In this document: piece by piece, positions 1-9,280 of the stretch
Layout: each line of letters opens with the position of its first letter
How positions within the stretch are numbered: the stretch's first letter is position 1
Source: Streptomyces iranensis
GTDB lineage: Bacteria; Actinomycetota; Actinomycetes; Streptomycetales; Streptomycetaceae
Direction of reading: 5' to 3'
DNA length: 64,000 nucleotides
NCBI RefSeq assembly: GCF_017874715.1
Contig: NZ_JAGGLR010000021.1
Span: 1-64,000 of the forward strand
The notes under the pieces: generated by a model
The model's input: only the letters and a program-made list of their open reading frames with translations
Told to the model about the DNA's origin: nothing
Database searches by the model: none
Translations under genes and position numbers: made by a program

Positions 1-287
1 CCGATGGCCGTCTGTCTATCTGGGCCCTCACCCCGACGCCGAGGAAAACCCCCGGATCAGGCGGAACCCGGTACACCACTTCCAAAGACGCAACCAGATC
101 TGCAGCGAGGCCCCACCACGCGGCGTAGCCGCATACCGACGCTGCGGGAAGGGGCGAAGCCCGGGTTGCGAGGCCTGAGGCCAAGCCCCGCTTCGGGCCC
201 TGCGGCCAAGCCCCGGTTTCGGGAAGGGGTGGGGAGGGGAACAGCCCGCCGCAGGCGTCGAGACCCCCCGGGCGCCCCCCGAACCCC
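1..287. repeat. Non-coding GC-rich intergenic tract
   Basis: I see no credible gene here. Between about 150 and 240 the sequence has repeated 'aagccccg' and 'gggaaggggtggggagggg' elements. The same style of element recurs at 21430-21740 and 22120-22180. They look like the dispersed GC-rich intergenic repeats common downstream of Streptomyces genes. The tract lies just past the stop codon of the DUF3533 gene, so transcript 3' ends may fall here. Confidence 0.4.
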
Positions 288-1367
288 TCAGCACCGCGTC
301 GGCGTCGCCCTCGGCGGCCGTCCGCCCGGGTGGCGGTGGCGCCAGGTCCAGAAGACCACGGCGGACAGCAGACACCAGACCACCAGCACCAGGAACGGAA
401 AGGCATGCTGGTTGGCGCGGAAGTAGATCGCGGTGTGCTGGGCGTTGACCGAGGCGCCCGGTGGGAGCCAGCGGCCGACGGTGCCGAGGACGGAGGGGAG
501 CAGGGGCCAGGAGACGGCGCCGCCGGAGGAGGGGTTGCCGAGGAGCACCATCAGACCCCAGGTGGGGATGAGCGCCCAGCGCCCGAAGAGGACGTTGAAC
601 ATGGAGAACACCAGCCCCGAGGTGAACATCGTCAGCGCCAGGATCGCCCAGGACTCCGGGAAGGGGAGCTGGAGCGCGCCCAGCCCCTGGTCGACGATGA
701 CCGCGATCGTGAACCCGCCGAGCAGGGCGTAAGCGATCATGAAGACGATCCGCTCGGCCGGGTTGAGCTCGGAGGCGTTCACGCTGAGCTGGATGGCGCC
801 GAGGAAGCCGATGATCGTGGCGGCCAGGGAGATGTAGAAGACCGCGAGGCCGCGCGGATCGCCGGGCTGCAGCGGTTTCACGTCCTTGACCGTGACCGGC
901 ACCCCGGAGACCCGGCCGACCTTGCCCGCGGCCTGGCCGAGCACCTGGGCGACGGTCGCCCCGGCCGCGCTCGCGACGTCCATCCGCACGCCGCGGCCGC
1001 GCACCTGGAGGACCGCGAAGACCCGCTGCTCCTCCAGGGACCAGCGGGCCTTGGCGTAGCTGGGGTAGGGATGCAGCCGGAGGGAGGCGTTCAGGGCCTG
1101 CTCCATCCCGGCGAGGAACCGGTTCAGCGGGGCGGCGCCGTGGTCGGGGGCCACGACGGCGGTGGGGACGTTCCGGGGGGTGGGGTTCGCGAAGGCGTAG
1201 GTGTACGAGCCCGCGAAGAGCCCCGCGCCCGCGGAGATGATCAGCACGATGACGGTCGCGGGGAAGAACGGGGACCGCTTGAAGGCCCCCCACCCCCATC
1301 GCGGTGATCGGCGTTCCGGCTCGGGGTCGGGGTCGGGGTCGGGGCGCTGCGCCAGGTCATCGGCCAT
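288..1367 (-). CDS. DUF3533/YhgE-Pip-like multi-pass membrane protein
   Basis: The predicted protein is 359 residues. It has a charged cytoplasmic N-terminus with a DPDPDPEPE run, then a membrane helix near residues 37-57. A large extracellular domain (about 60-180) follows, then about five hydrophobic helices in the C-terminal half (for example around residues 175-200, 205-230 and 235-260). This is the layout of the DUF3533/ABC-2-permease-like family related to YhgE/Pip; the biochemical role is unknown, and export or envelope stress is only inference. The ATG has no strong ribosome site. The gene is divergent from hrpA with about 108 bp between them. Family assignment rests on topology and a few conserved stretches. 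Confidence 0.7.
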   Translation of the reverse strand: MADDLAQRPDPDPDPEPERRSPRWGWGAFKRSPFFPATVIVLIISAGAGLFAGSYTYAFANPTPRNVPTAVVAPDHGAAPLNRFLAGMEQALNASLRLHPYPSYAKARWSLEEQRVFAVLQVRGRGVRMDVASAAGATVAQVLGQAAGKVGRVSGVPVTVKDVKPLQPGDPRGLAVFYISLAATIIGFLGAIQLSVNASELNPAERIVFMIAYALLGGFTIAVIVDQGLGALQLPFPESWAILALTMFTSGLVFSMFNVLFGRWALIPTWGLMVLLGNPSSGGAVSWPLLPSVLGTVGRWLPPGASVNAQHTAIYFRANQHAFPFLVLVVWCLLSAVVFWTWRHRHPGGRPPRATPTRC

Positions 1368-1475
1368 GAGATCACGCTAAAGCGATGAACCCATATATAT
1401 CGCACATATCGCGCAACGCGGCGCGGATGAAATGGTTCGCCAGCCGTTTTCCGGAGGTGAGATCCTGGGGTCCGT

Positions 1476-4400
1476 ATGTCCACCACGCCTGCCCCCGCCC
1501 TGCCCGCCCTGCTGGAGCGGCTGCCCGAGCTGATGCTGCGCGACCAGCAGCGGCTGGGACGCCGGCTCGACGGCGCGCGCCGGATCCGTAAACCCGAGGC
1601 CCGTGCGGCCGTGCTCGGCGAGATCGCCGACGAGATGACGCGTGCCGAGCTGCGGGTCGCGGACCGCCGCGCCGCGGTGCCGGCCATCACCTATCCGGAA
1701 GAGCTGCCGGTCAGCCAGAAGAAGGACGCGATCCTCGAGGCCGTCCGGGATCACCAGGTGGTGATCGTCGCGGGTGAGACCGGCTCCGGGAAGACCACCC
1801 AGATTCCGAAGATCTGTCTGCAGCTGGGGCGCGGCGTCAAGGGCCTCATCGGCCATACGCAGCCACGCCGGATCGCGGCCCGCACCGTGGCCGAGCGCAT
1901 CGCCGAGGAGATGCGGTCACCGCTCGGCGAGTCCGTCGGCTGGAAGGTCCGCTTCACCGACCAGGTGGGCAAGGACACCCACGTCAAGCTGATGACCGAC
2001 GGCATTCTGCTCGCCGAGATCCAGACCGACCGCGAGCTGCGCCAGTACGACACGATCATCATTGACGAGGCCCATGAGCGCAGCCTCAACATCGACTTCC
2101 TGCTCGGCTATCTGGCCCAGCTGCTGCCCCGCCGCCCCGACCTCAAGGTCGTGATCACCTCCGCCACCATCGACCCGGAGCGCTTCTCCCGCCATTTCGG
2201 CGACGCGCCGATCGTCGAGGTCAGCGGGCGTACATATCCGGTCGAGGTGCGCTACCGCCCGCTGCTCGAAGAGGGCGGCGAGGACAGCGACCGCGACCAG
2301 ATCACCGCGATCTGCGACGCGGTCGACGAGCTCCAGGCCGAGGGCCCCGGCGACATCCTGGTCTTCCTCTCCGGCGAGCGGGAGATCCGCGACACCGCCG
2401 ACGCGCTGAACAAGAAGAAGCTCCCGGTCACCGAGGTGCTCCCGCTGTACGCACGGCTGTCGCACGCCGAGCAGCACCGGGTCTTCCAGAGACACACCGG
2501 CCGTCGGATCGTGCTGGCGACGAACGTGGCCGAGACCTCGCTGACCGTTCCCGGTATCCGCTATGTGATCGACCCGGGCACCGCCCGGATCTCCCGCTAC
2601 AGCCATCGCACCAAGGTCCAGCGGCTGCCCATCGAGCCGATCTCCCAGGCCAGCGCCAATCAGCGCAAGGGCCGCTGCGGCCGGACCAGCGACGGCATCT
2701 GTATCCGGCTGTACTCCGAGGACGACTTCGTCACCCGCCCGGAGTTCACCGACGCCGAGATCCTGCGGACCAACCTGGCCTCCGTCATCCTCCAGATGAC
2801 CGCCGCCGGCCTCGGCGACATCGAGAAGTTCCCCTTCATCGACCCGCCGGACCGCCGCAACATCAAGGACGGCGTCCAGCTCCTGGAGGAGCTGCACGCC
2901 CTGGACGGCAAGCAGAAGGACCCGCGCAAGCGGCTCACCGAGGTCGGCCGGAAGCTGGCCCAGCTGCCGGTGGACCCGCGGTTGGCCCGGATGGTGCTGG
3001 AGGCGGATCGCAACGGCTGTGTCCGCGAGGTCATGGTGATCGCGGCGGCGCTGTCCATCCAGGACCCGCGGGAGCGCCCCTCGGACAAGCAGCAGCAGGC
3101 GGATCAGCAGCACGCCCGCTTCAAGGACGAGTCCAGCGACTTCCTGGCCTTCCTCAATCTGTGGAAGTACGTCCGGGAGCGGCAGAAGGAGCTGTCCTCC
3201 TCCGCATTCCGCCGGATGTGCCGGAATGAGTACCTCAACTACCTGCGCATACGCGAATGGCAGGACATCTACAGCCAGCTGCGCACGGTCGCCAAGACCA
3301 TGGACGTCCACATGTCCGAGCAGGACGCGGCGCCGGACCACATTCACACGTCGCTGCTGTCCGGGCTGCTGTCGCACGTCGGGCTCAAGGACACCGAGAA
3401 GAACGAGTACGTGGGCGCGCGCAGCGCCAAGTTCGCGGTCTTCCCCGGCTCGGCACTGTTCAAGAAGCCGCCGCGCTGGGTGATGTCGGCGGAGCTGGTG
3501 GAGACGTCCCGGCTGTGGGCGCGGGTCAACGCGAAAATCGAGCCGGAGTGGATCGAGCCGCTCGCCCAGCACCTGGTCAAGCGCACCTACAGCGAACCGC
3601 ACTGGGAGCAGAAGCAGGCAGCGGTGATGGCGTATGAGCGGGTCACCCTCTACGGGGTGCCGATCGTCGCCCAGCGGAAGGTCAACTACGGCCGGATCGA
3701 CCCCGAGACCAGCCGCGATCTGTTCATCCGCAACGCCCTGGTGGAGGGCGACTGGCGCACCCACCACCAGTTCTTCCACGACAACCGCAAGCTGCTGGGC
3801 GAGGTCGAGGAGCTGGAGCACCGCGCCCGGCGGCGCGACATCCTCGTGGACGACGAGACGCTCTTCGACTTCTACGACCAGCGGATCCCCGAGCATGTGG
3901 TCTCCGGCGCGCACTTCGACTCCTGGTGGAAGCACAAGCAGCGCGAAGGGGGGAGTGCGCCGGAGCTTCTCAACTTCGAGAAGTCGATGCTCATCAACGA
4001 GCGGGCGCAGGGCGTCACCAAGGACGCCTATCCGGACTCCTGGCGCCAGGGGAAGCTCAAGTTCAAGGTGACCTATCAGTTCGAGCCGGGGGCGGACGCG
4101 GACGGTGTGACCGTCCACATCCCGCTTCAGGTGCTCAACCAGGTCACCCCGGACGGCTTCGACTGGCAGATCCCGGGGCTGCGCGAGGATCTGGCCACCG
4201 AGCTGATCCGCTCGCTGCCCAAACCGGTCCGCCGGCACTACGTCCCGGCGCCCAACTACGCCAAGCGCTTCCTGGAAAGCGCTGTCCCCCTCCAGGAGCC
4301 GCTGACGGCGGCGCTGGGGCGGGAGCTCCAGCGGATGGTGGGCGTACGGATCGAGCCGGAGGACTGGGACCTGACGAAGGTCCCCGACCACCTGAAGATC

Positions 4401-5411
4401 ACCTTTCGGGTGGTGGACGAGCGGCGCCGCAAGCTGGCCGAGGACAGGGACCTGGAGGCGCTGCGGCAGCGGCTGCGGCCCAAGACGCGGGCCGCGATCT
4501 CCAAGGCGTTCGAGTCCTCCAAGGAGGCCGTGGGGATCGAGCAGCGCGGTGGGCTGACCCGGTGGACGGTCGGCACGCTGCCGCGCACCTTCGAGACGCG
4601 CCGCGGCGGCCAGCCGGTCAAGGCGTATCCGGCGCTCGTCGACGAGGGCTCCTCGGTGGCCGTACGGCTCTTCGACACCGAGGCCGAGCAGCGGGAGGCG
4701 ATGTGGCGGGGGACGCGTCGGCTGATCCTGCTCCAGCTGCCGTCCAACCCGGCCAAGTTCGTCCAGGGCAAGCTCTCCAACCAGGCCAAGCTGGCGCTCT
4801 CCAGCAGCCCGCACGGCAGTGTGCAGGCGCTGTTCGACGACTGCGTGGCCGCGGCGGCCGACCGGCTGATCGCGGCTCGTGGCGGCCCGGTCTGGGACGA
4901 GGAATCGTTCCGGAAGCTCTTCGACGCCGTCCGCAGCGACATCATGGACGCCACGCTGGACACCGTGCGCAAGGTCCAGGAGGTGCTGGCGGCCTGGCAG
5001 TCGTGCGAGCGGCGGCTGAAGGCCACCAGCAGCCCGGTGCTGCTGTCGTCCCGCACGGACATCAGGGAGCAGCTCTCGGAGCTCATCACACCGGGTTTCG
5101 TGACCGCCCACGGCGTACGGCGGCTTCCGGACCTCATGCGCTACCTGGTGGCCGTGGACCGGCGGCTCCAGCAGCTTCCGGGCAACGCCGAGCGGGACCG
5201 CTCCCGGATGGCGAAGGTGCGGGAGATGCGGGACGAGTACGCCTGGCTGCTGGAGCAGTTCCCGCCGGGGCGCCCGGTGCCCCAGGAGACGCTGGAGATC
5301 CGCTGGATGATCGAGGAACTGCGGGTCAGCTACTTCGCGCACGCCCTCGGCACGGCCTATCCGGTGTCCGACAAGCGCATCGTCAAGGCCATCGACGCGG
5401 CGGCTCCGTAA
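1476..5411 (+). CDS. hrpA: ATP-dependent RNA helicase HrpA (DEAH box)
   Basis: A DEAH-box RNA helicase of 1311 residues, the normal length for full-size bacterial HrpA (about 1300). Visible motifs are Walker A GETGSGKT (residues 100-107), DEAH (197-200), SAT in 'ITSATID' (about 228), 'NVAETSLTVPG' (motif V region) and 'QRKGRCGR' (motif VI). Helicase-associated and OB-fold regions follow, then the long DUF3418 C-terminal domain typical of HrpA. The family unwinds structured RNA and acts on stalled translation complexes; the cellular role here is inferred from homology. The ATG at 1476 is preceded by a GGGG five bases upstream, with a stronger GGAGGTGAG further up. It is followed directly by a tRNA gene. 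Confidence 0.95.
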   Translation: MSTTPAPALPALLERLPELMLRDQQRLGRRLDGARRIRKPEARAAVLGEIADEMTRAELRVADRRAAVPAITYPEELPVSQKKDAILEAVRDHQVVIVAGETGSGKTTQIPKICLQLGRGVKGLIGHTQPRRIAARTVAERIAEEMRSPLGESVGWKVRFTDQVGKDTHVKLMTDGILLAEIQTDRELRQYDTIIIDEAHERSLNIDFLLGYLAQLLPRRPDLKVVITSATIDPERFSRHFGDAPIVEVSGRTYPVEVRYRPLLEEGGEDSDRDQITAICDAVDELQAEGPGDILVFLSGEREIRDTADALNKKKLPVTEVLPLYARLSHAEQHRVFQRHTGRRIVLATNVAETSLTVPGIRYVIDPGTARISRYSHRTKVQRLPIEPISQASANQRKGRCGRTSDGICIRLYSEDDFVTRPEFTDAEILRTNLASVILQMTAAGLGDIEKFPFIDPPDRRNIKDGVQLLEELHALDGKQKDPRKRLTEVGRKLAQLPVDPRLARMVLEADRNGCVREVMVIAAALSIQDPRERPSDKQQQADQQHARFKDESSDFLAFLNLWKYVRERQKELSSSAFRRMCRNEYLNYLRIREWQDIYSQLRTVAKTMDVHMSEQDAAPDHIHTSLLSGLLSHVGLKDTEKNEYVGARSAKFAVFPGSALFKKPPRWVMSAELVETSRLWARVNAKIEPEWIEPLAQHLVKRTYSEPHWEQKQAAVMAYERVTLYGVPIVAQRKVNYGRIDPETSRDLFIRNALVEGDWRTHHQFFHDNRKLLGEVEELEHRARRRDILVDDETLFDFYDQRIPEHVVSGAHFDSWWKHKQREGGSAPELLNFEKSMLINERAQGVTKDAYPDSWRQGKLKFKVTYQFEPGADADGVTVHIPLQVLNQVTPDGFDWQIPGLREDLATELIRSLPKPVRRHYVPAPNYAKRFLESAVPLQEPLTAALGRELQRMVGVRIEPEDWDLTKVPDHLKITFRVVDERRRKLAEDRDLEALRQRLRPKTRAAISKAFESSKEAVGIEQRGGLTRWTVGTLPRTFETRRGGQPVKAYPALVDEGSSVAVRLFDTEAEQREAMWRGTRRLILLQLPSNPAKFVQGKLSNQAKLALSSSPHGSVQALFDDCVAAAADRLIAARGGPVWDEESFRKLFDAVRSDIMDATLDTVRKVQEVLAAWQSCERRLKATSSPVLLSSRTDIREQLSELITPGFVTAHGVRRLPDLMRYLVAVDRRLQQLPGNAERDRSRMAKVREMRDEYAWLLEQFPPGRPVPQETLEIRWMIEELRVSYFAHALGTAYPVSDKRIVKAIDAAAP

Positions 5412-5547
5412 GAGCCCGGCGGGGCTCCGGCGGGCCGCCGGAGCCCTGCCGGGCGCGAGTTCGACCGCACCCCCTGACCTGCTGTAGAGTCTGCATCGCA
5501 GCGCACACAGCGCGGCGCACGGCGGCGGAGCCGCAGGCGTCACTGTT

Positions 5548-5622
5548 GGTCCTGTGGAGCAGTTTGGAGTGCTCGCCACCCTGTCAAGGTGGAGGCCGCG
5601 GGTTCAAATCCCGTCAGGACCG
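5548..5622 (+). tRNA. tRNA-Asp (anticodon GTC)
   Basis: A clean cloverleaf. The acceptor GGTCCTG (5548-5554) pairs perfectly with CAGGACC (5615-5621), with discriminator G at 5622. The anticodon stem CCACC/GGTGG closes the loop CTGTCAA, giving anticodon GTC (Asp). The T arm holds the canonical GGTTCAAATCC. No CCA is encoded. A -10-like TAGAGT lies about 60 bases upstream. A strong terminator hairpin begins 7 bases after the gene. Confidence 0.95.
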
Positions 5623-5629
5623 CTTACCC

Positions 5630-5665
5630 GGAAGGCCCGGATCCAGATATGGATCCGGGCCTTCC
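5630..5665 (+). terminator. Terminator hairpin after tRNA-Asp
   Basis: A perfect 15-bp inverted repeat, GGAAGGCCCGGATCC (5630-5644) and GGATCCGGGCCTTCC (5651-5665), around a 6-base loop. It has no U-tract, as is usual in Streptomyces. It sits where tRNA-Asp transcription should end. Confidence 0.85.
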
Positions 5666-5741
5666 GCGTCTTGACGGCACACCACATACAGAGGTACCCA
5701 AACTAAAAGGTGTGCGCGGGGGTACGCGGGAGGTGCTGCGT

Positions 5742-5954
5742 ATGACGACGTCCGCGAAGCATGAGACCAAGGCGCTGCTGCGCGCCCATCTGGCGGCCGC
5801 CGCGGGCAACCGCCACTTCACCCGGCACTGTCCGATCTGCCATCGCCTGCTGCGGCTTGCGATGGAGCACTCGGCGGCCGACGAGGCGGCTGACAGGGCC
5901 GAACACGAGAAGCGCGAGGAGACGACGGCGGCCTCGCCACCGTCAACTCGGTAA
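5742..5954 (+). CDS. Small conserved protein with CPICH motif (possibly DUF6274)
   Basis: A 70-residue protein starting MTTSAKHETK. The ATG at 5742 has a good GGGAGG site about eight bases upstream; the longer frame reading back into the tRNA is not used. It contains 'HFTRHCPICHRLLRLAME', a CxxC motif with nearby histidines that could bind a metal, then a highly charged tail rich in Asp, Glu and Arg. I associate this with a small streptomycete family that sits next to bldC, possibly DUF6274. The function is unknown. It is convergent with bldC. Confidence 0.7.
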   Translation: MTTSAKHETKALLRAHLAAAAGNRHFTRHCPICHRLLRLAMEHSAADEAADRAEHEKREETTAASPPSTR

Positions 5955-6406
5955 GCCCTTACCGGGGTTGTCTTTTAGCGCAACCGCTGGGCACAGGGCA
6001 AGGGTTGGGCGGTGTGACGGGAGTCACCGAATGAGTTTCCGGAGTGAGGGAACTTACACCCCGCTCACCACAGGTCAATTTAATATGTGCAATTGCACCC
6101 TCTGTCCGTGACCCTCGCGAGCCCCCCGAAAGCGCTCCGCGGGCTTCCTCGAGCCCCTTGCGGACCACCCCGCACAACCCGAACGATTGCGCTTCCAAAG
6201 GCACTTGAAGCCCCCTGGAGGCACCCTCCGGAAGACCGTCCCCGGGGCATAAAAAAGATCGCGCCGGACCCGGCGGAGTCCAGCGCGATCAACGACGCAC
6301 CCATGTCGAGCGGTGGAGGGCCTGTTGGGGCAGGCACCCGTCGTGGTGGAGCTATACAGGCAAAAGCCGGGCTGGGGGGCCCGGAAATGCCCGGTTATGC
6401 GGTTGT
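5955..6406. other. Convergent intergenic region between the CPICH gene and bldC
   Basis: I find no gene in these 452 bases. The only strong element is the bldC terminator at 6251-6290. The middle section (about 6040-6100) is unusually AT-rich for this genome and includes 'caatttaatatgtgcaattg', but I cannot assign a promoter or small RNA with confidence. Confidence 0.4.
6251..6290 (-). terminator. U-tract intrinsic terminator of bldC
   Basis: Read on the minus strand this is a hairpin with arms GATCGCGC (6283-6290 and 6257-6264) extended inward by GGAC/GTCC, followed directly by TTTTTT (6251-6256 on the plus strand is AAAAAA). It is therefore a textbook Rho-independent terminator about 115 bases past the bldC stop. 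U-tract terminators are uncommon in Streptomyces. Confidence 0.85.
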
Positions 6407-6613
6407 TCAGCCCTCGCTGCGCTGCTGCGGGATGCCCGCAAGAAGAGCACGGACCTCCGCTTCGCGGTAGCGCCGATGCCCTCCGAGCGTACGGATCGAC
6501 GTGAGCTTGCCTGCCTTCGCCCAGCGAGTGACCGTCTTCGGGTCCACGCGGAACATCGTGGCAACCTCAGCCGGGGTCAGCAGCGGCTCGGCATCAGGGG
6601 TGCGAGCGGTCAT
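6407..6613 (-). CDS. bldC: Developmental regulator BldC (MerR-like DNA-binding domain)
   Basis: The protein is 68 residues, the known BldC length, starting MTARTPDAEPLL. It is a single winged helix-turn-helix: 'LLTPAEVATMFRVDPKTVTRWAKAGK' is the helix-turn-helix and 'LGGHRRYREAEVRALL' the wing and second helix. It has no effector domain, unlike full MerR proteins. BldC binds promoters cooperatively and delays sporulation in Streptomyces. A longer frame upstream would add 22 residues, but the ATG at 6613 matches the family start. Its position beside the hypothetical gene and vdh fits the conserved Streptomyces neighbourhood. Confidence 0.96.
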   Translation of the reverse strand: MTARTPDAEPLLTPAEVATMFRVDPKTVTRWAKAGKLTSIRTLGGHRRYREAEVRALLAGIPQQRSEG

Positions 6614-7112
6614 GAGCGGCCTCCTCGGGAGAACCGAACCATCACGGTTCTTTCCTCTAAATTCTGCACCTTGACCCACGTTGCCCGAAATGGCGGACGC
6701 GGGCCGAGTCGGTTATAGGACGAACGGCTTGTCCTCGGCACTACAACTACACCATCTGTCCAGCCCCGTCGGCCAAACCGATGGAATTGCCCTCTCAGGT
6801 GACCAACCTCGACGGAAGCCGATGGACCATGCCATAACGGACTGTCACGCGGCCGTGACGATCAGTCACAACAGGATCAGGGGTCACCAGATCCGTCAAG
6901 AAGTGCAATACCGATGAATCCGCCCATAGTTGGGCGGAAGGAATCCCTCCCGGACTCCTTGTCCTATTTTGACACGAGGATGGGCGATTACCGCAAGGCC
7001 CGAAGTCAGTGCTTTAGGTCACGATTGAGGCAATGGCCCGGATCGGGACCTACGTCCCCTCTGTTCCGGCGAACCGCTCAACCGGTCGCCCGACACCCGT
7101 TCGGCCGGGCGT
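6614..7112. promoter_or_regulatory. bldC upstream region (499 bases without a gene)
   Basis: A long leader or promoter region for bldC on the minus strand; it also holds the 3' end of the hypothetical gene beyond 7113. I see no open frame with plausible composition. A 16-bp interrupted palindrome, GTCACG-CGGC-CGTGAC (6844-6859), with a further GTCAC half site just after it, is a candidate operator. The region near 6880-7000 is relatively AT-rich. No promoter hexamers can be assigned with certainty. Confidence 0.4.
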
Positions 7113-7949
7113 TCAGCTCGCGTTCTGCCGCCTGCGGACCACGCTCCAGCGGTCGGTCAGCCGCTCGTACGCGACGCCCGCACGCTCCCCGTCCCCGTCG
7201 CGCAGCGCCGCCAGGCCCTCCGCCACATCCGCGGCCGAGCGGTCGTCCTCCAGCTGCCCGGCCGGCAGCGTGTGCACCAGGCCGCCGTAGTCCAGCTCGA
7301 CCAACGACCGGGGGTGAAACTCCTCGAGCCACCGGCCGACGTCCACCAGCCCGTCGATCAGCGGCCCTTCGCCGAGAGCCTCCTTGAGCACTTTAAGCCC
7401 ACGCGCCACCCGGCGCCTGGCCTGGACCATTGGGGTGCGGTAGCGGAGGATGAGTCCTTCGTCACCCTTGGTGAACTCGCGCTCCTCGTCCCCGAAGAGC
7501 ACGAACCAGCGCACCGGCACATGCCAGGTGGCCGAGCGGATCCACGGCCGGGCGTCCGGGTTGCGCTCCAGCCACCGCTCGAAGTCCGCCACCGCCTGCC
7601 GGCGCACCACCGGGGGCAGGGCCGCGTCCAGCAGGGGCCCGGGAAGGCGCTCCGGCAGCTCCTCCAGGGCCAGCCAGCCCCTCAGCCGGGTACGCCACGG
7701 ACAGACACAGGTGACGCCGTCCACGAGCGCCACGAAGGCGTCCGCGCTCTCGTGCACCGGAACCGCCACCGGGGGGACCGGCAGCAGGTCCGCGAGCGAG
7801 CGGCGCAGCTCGTCCTGCGCGCCCGGCAGGTCGTCGCGCTTGGCATACCGCGCCCAGTGCGATCTCTCCGGCTCCGGAAACGCTGCCAGTGGCTCATAGA
7901 CCCGGAGATACGCCGCGTACGGGACAATCACCGAAGACGCCAAGGTCAC
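7113..7949 (-). CDS. Conserved hypothetical protein beside bldC
   Basis: A 278-residue protein when started at the GTG at 7949, which has GAGGGAG five bases upstream; the frame extends to 8045 without a ribosome site. No signal peptide or membrane helix is visible. The middle part has acidic-basic helices and a 'WHVPVRWFVLFGDEEREF' segment. I recall similar uncharacterised proteins between bldC and vdh in other streptomycetes. I do not recognise a catalytic motif, so no function is assigned. It is divergent from vdh. Confidence 0.75.
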   Translation of the reverse strand: MTLASSVIVPYAAYLRVYEPLAAFPEPERSHWARYAKRDDLPGAQDELRRSLADLLPVPPVAVPVHESADAFVALVDGVTCVCPWRTRLRGWLALEELPERLPGPLLDAALPPVVRRQAVADFERWLERNPDARPWIRSATWHVPVRWFVLFGDEEREFTKGDEGLILRYRTPMVQARRRVARGLKVLKEALGEGPLIDGLVDVGRWLEEFHPRSLVELDYGGLVHTLPAGQLEDDRSAADVAEGLAALRDGDGERAGVAYERLTDRWSVVRRRQNAS

Positions 7950-8140
7950 ACGCGCTCCCTCAAGGCTGAGACCACCGCCAGGGGCTCCCTTACCCCCGCC
8001 TGACGGCATCGTCCCATGCCCGGCATACGGACTCGTCGGGGACATGGCCGATCACCCGGGCCCCCAGGGCTTACCCTCTTGCCCACGGCCCTCCCCACCA
8101 GCCAGGAGGGCGTCTACCCCGACCTATGGGAGTCACCACC

Positions 8141-9280
8141 GTGACCGACGTACGTCACACCGTCAGCGCCGACGGTCCGACGGAGAGTCGCGTGCCGAAC
8201 CCTCTCTCACCTCTTTCGACATTGTTCCGCTCCGATCTCGGCGGGCATGAGCAGGTACTGCTCTGCCAGGACCGGGAGAGCGGCCTCAAAGCCGTCATCG
8301 CCATCCACTCCACCGCCCTGGGCCCGGCCCTCGGCGGCACCCGCTTCCACGCCTACGCCTCCGAGGAGCACCCCGAAGAAGCGGCGCTCCTCGACGCGCT
8401 CAACCTCGCCCGCGGCATGTCCTACAAGAACGCGCTCGCCGGGCTCGACCACGGCGGCGGCAAGGCCGTGATCCTCGGCGATCCCGAGGAGATCAAGACC
8501 GAGAAGCTGCTGCTCGCCTACGGCCGCTTCGTGGCCTCCCTGGGCGGTCGCTACGTCACCGCCTGTGACGTGGGCACCTATGTGGCCGACATGGACGTCG
8601 TCGCCCGCGAGTGCCCCTGGACCACCGGCCGCTCCCCCGAGAACGGCGGCGCCGGCGACTCCTCGGTGCTGACCGCCTTCGGTGTCTTCCAGGGGATGCG
8701 GGCGAGCGCCCAGGCGTCCTGGGGCGCGCCCACGCTGCGCGGCCGCCGGGTCGGCATCGCGGGGGTCGGCAAGGTCGGCCACCACCTGGTGGAACACCTG
8801 CTGGAGGACGGCGCCGAGGTCGTGGTCACGGATGTGCGCACCGAGTCGGTGGACCGCGTGCTGGCCCGCCATCCCCGCGTCCAGGCGGTCCGGGACACCG
8901 AGGCGCTGATCCGCGCCGACCTGGACGTCTACGCCCCGTGTGCGCTCGGTGGCGCCCTGGACGACGCCACGGTGCCCGTCCTGACCGCGAAGGTGGTGTG
9001 CGGCGCGGCCAACAACCAGCTGGCCCATCCGGGCGTGGAGAAGGACCTGGACGGCCGCGGCATCCTCTACGCGCCGGACTACGTGGTGAACGCCGGTGGT
9101 GTCATCCAGGTCGCCGACGAGCTGCACGGTTTCGACTTCGACCGGGCCAAGGCCAAGGCGGCGAAGATCTTCGACACGACGTTGGCCATATTCGATCGGG
9201 CACAGACCGACGGCATCCCGCCCGCCGCGGCCGCCGACCGGCTGGCCGAGCACCGGATGGCGGAGGGCCGCCACGCCTGA
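8141..9280 (+). CDS. vdh: Valine (branched-chain amino acid) dehydrogenase
   Basis: An NAD-dependent Glu/Leu/Phe/Val dehydrogenase of 379 residues from the GTG at 8141 (GGGAG seven bases upstream); an ATG at 8126 lacks a ribosome site. The N-terminal substrate domain has 'ALGPALGGTRF' and the catalytic lysine region 'GLDHGGGKAVI'. The C-terminal Rossmann domain has 'VGIAGVGKVGHH', and 'CGAANNQLAHPG' follows. The enzyme oxidatively deaminates valine, leucine and isoleucine to 2-oxo acids. These feed branched-chain acyl-CoA starters for fatty acids and polyketides. It closely resembles Streptomyces Vdh throughout. Confidence 0.95.
   Translation: MTDVRHTVSADGPTESRVPNPLSPLSTLFRSDLGGHEQVLLCQDRESGLKAVIAIHSTALGPALGGTRFHAYASEEHPEEAALLDALNLARGMSYKNALAGLDHGGGKAVILGDPEEIKTEKLLLAYGRFVASLGGRYVTACDVGTYVADMDVVARECPWTTGRSPENGGAGDSSVLTAFGVFQGMRASAQASWGAPTLRGRRVGIAGVGKVGHHLVEHLLEDGAEVVVTDVRTESVDRVLARHPRVQAVRDTEALIRADLDVYAPCALGGALDDATVPVLTAKVVCGAANNQLAHPGVEKDLDGRGILYAPDYVVNAGGVIQVADELHGFDFDRAKAKAAKIFDTTLAIFDRAQTDGIPPAAAADRLAEHRMAEGRHA

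Noticed and set aside
1917..5579. A 1220-residue minus-strand open frame opposite hrpA
   Set aside because: It mirrors the hrpA codon pattern, has no ribosome site or recognisable domain, and overlaps an intact, well-conserved gene.
5548..5622. tRNA-Asp as an integration (att) site
   Set aside because: No integrase gene or second copy of the tRNA 3' end is seen in the following sequence.
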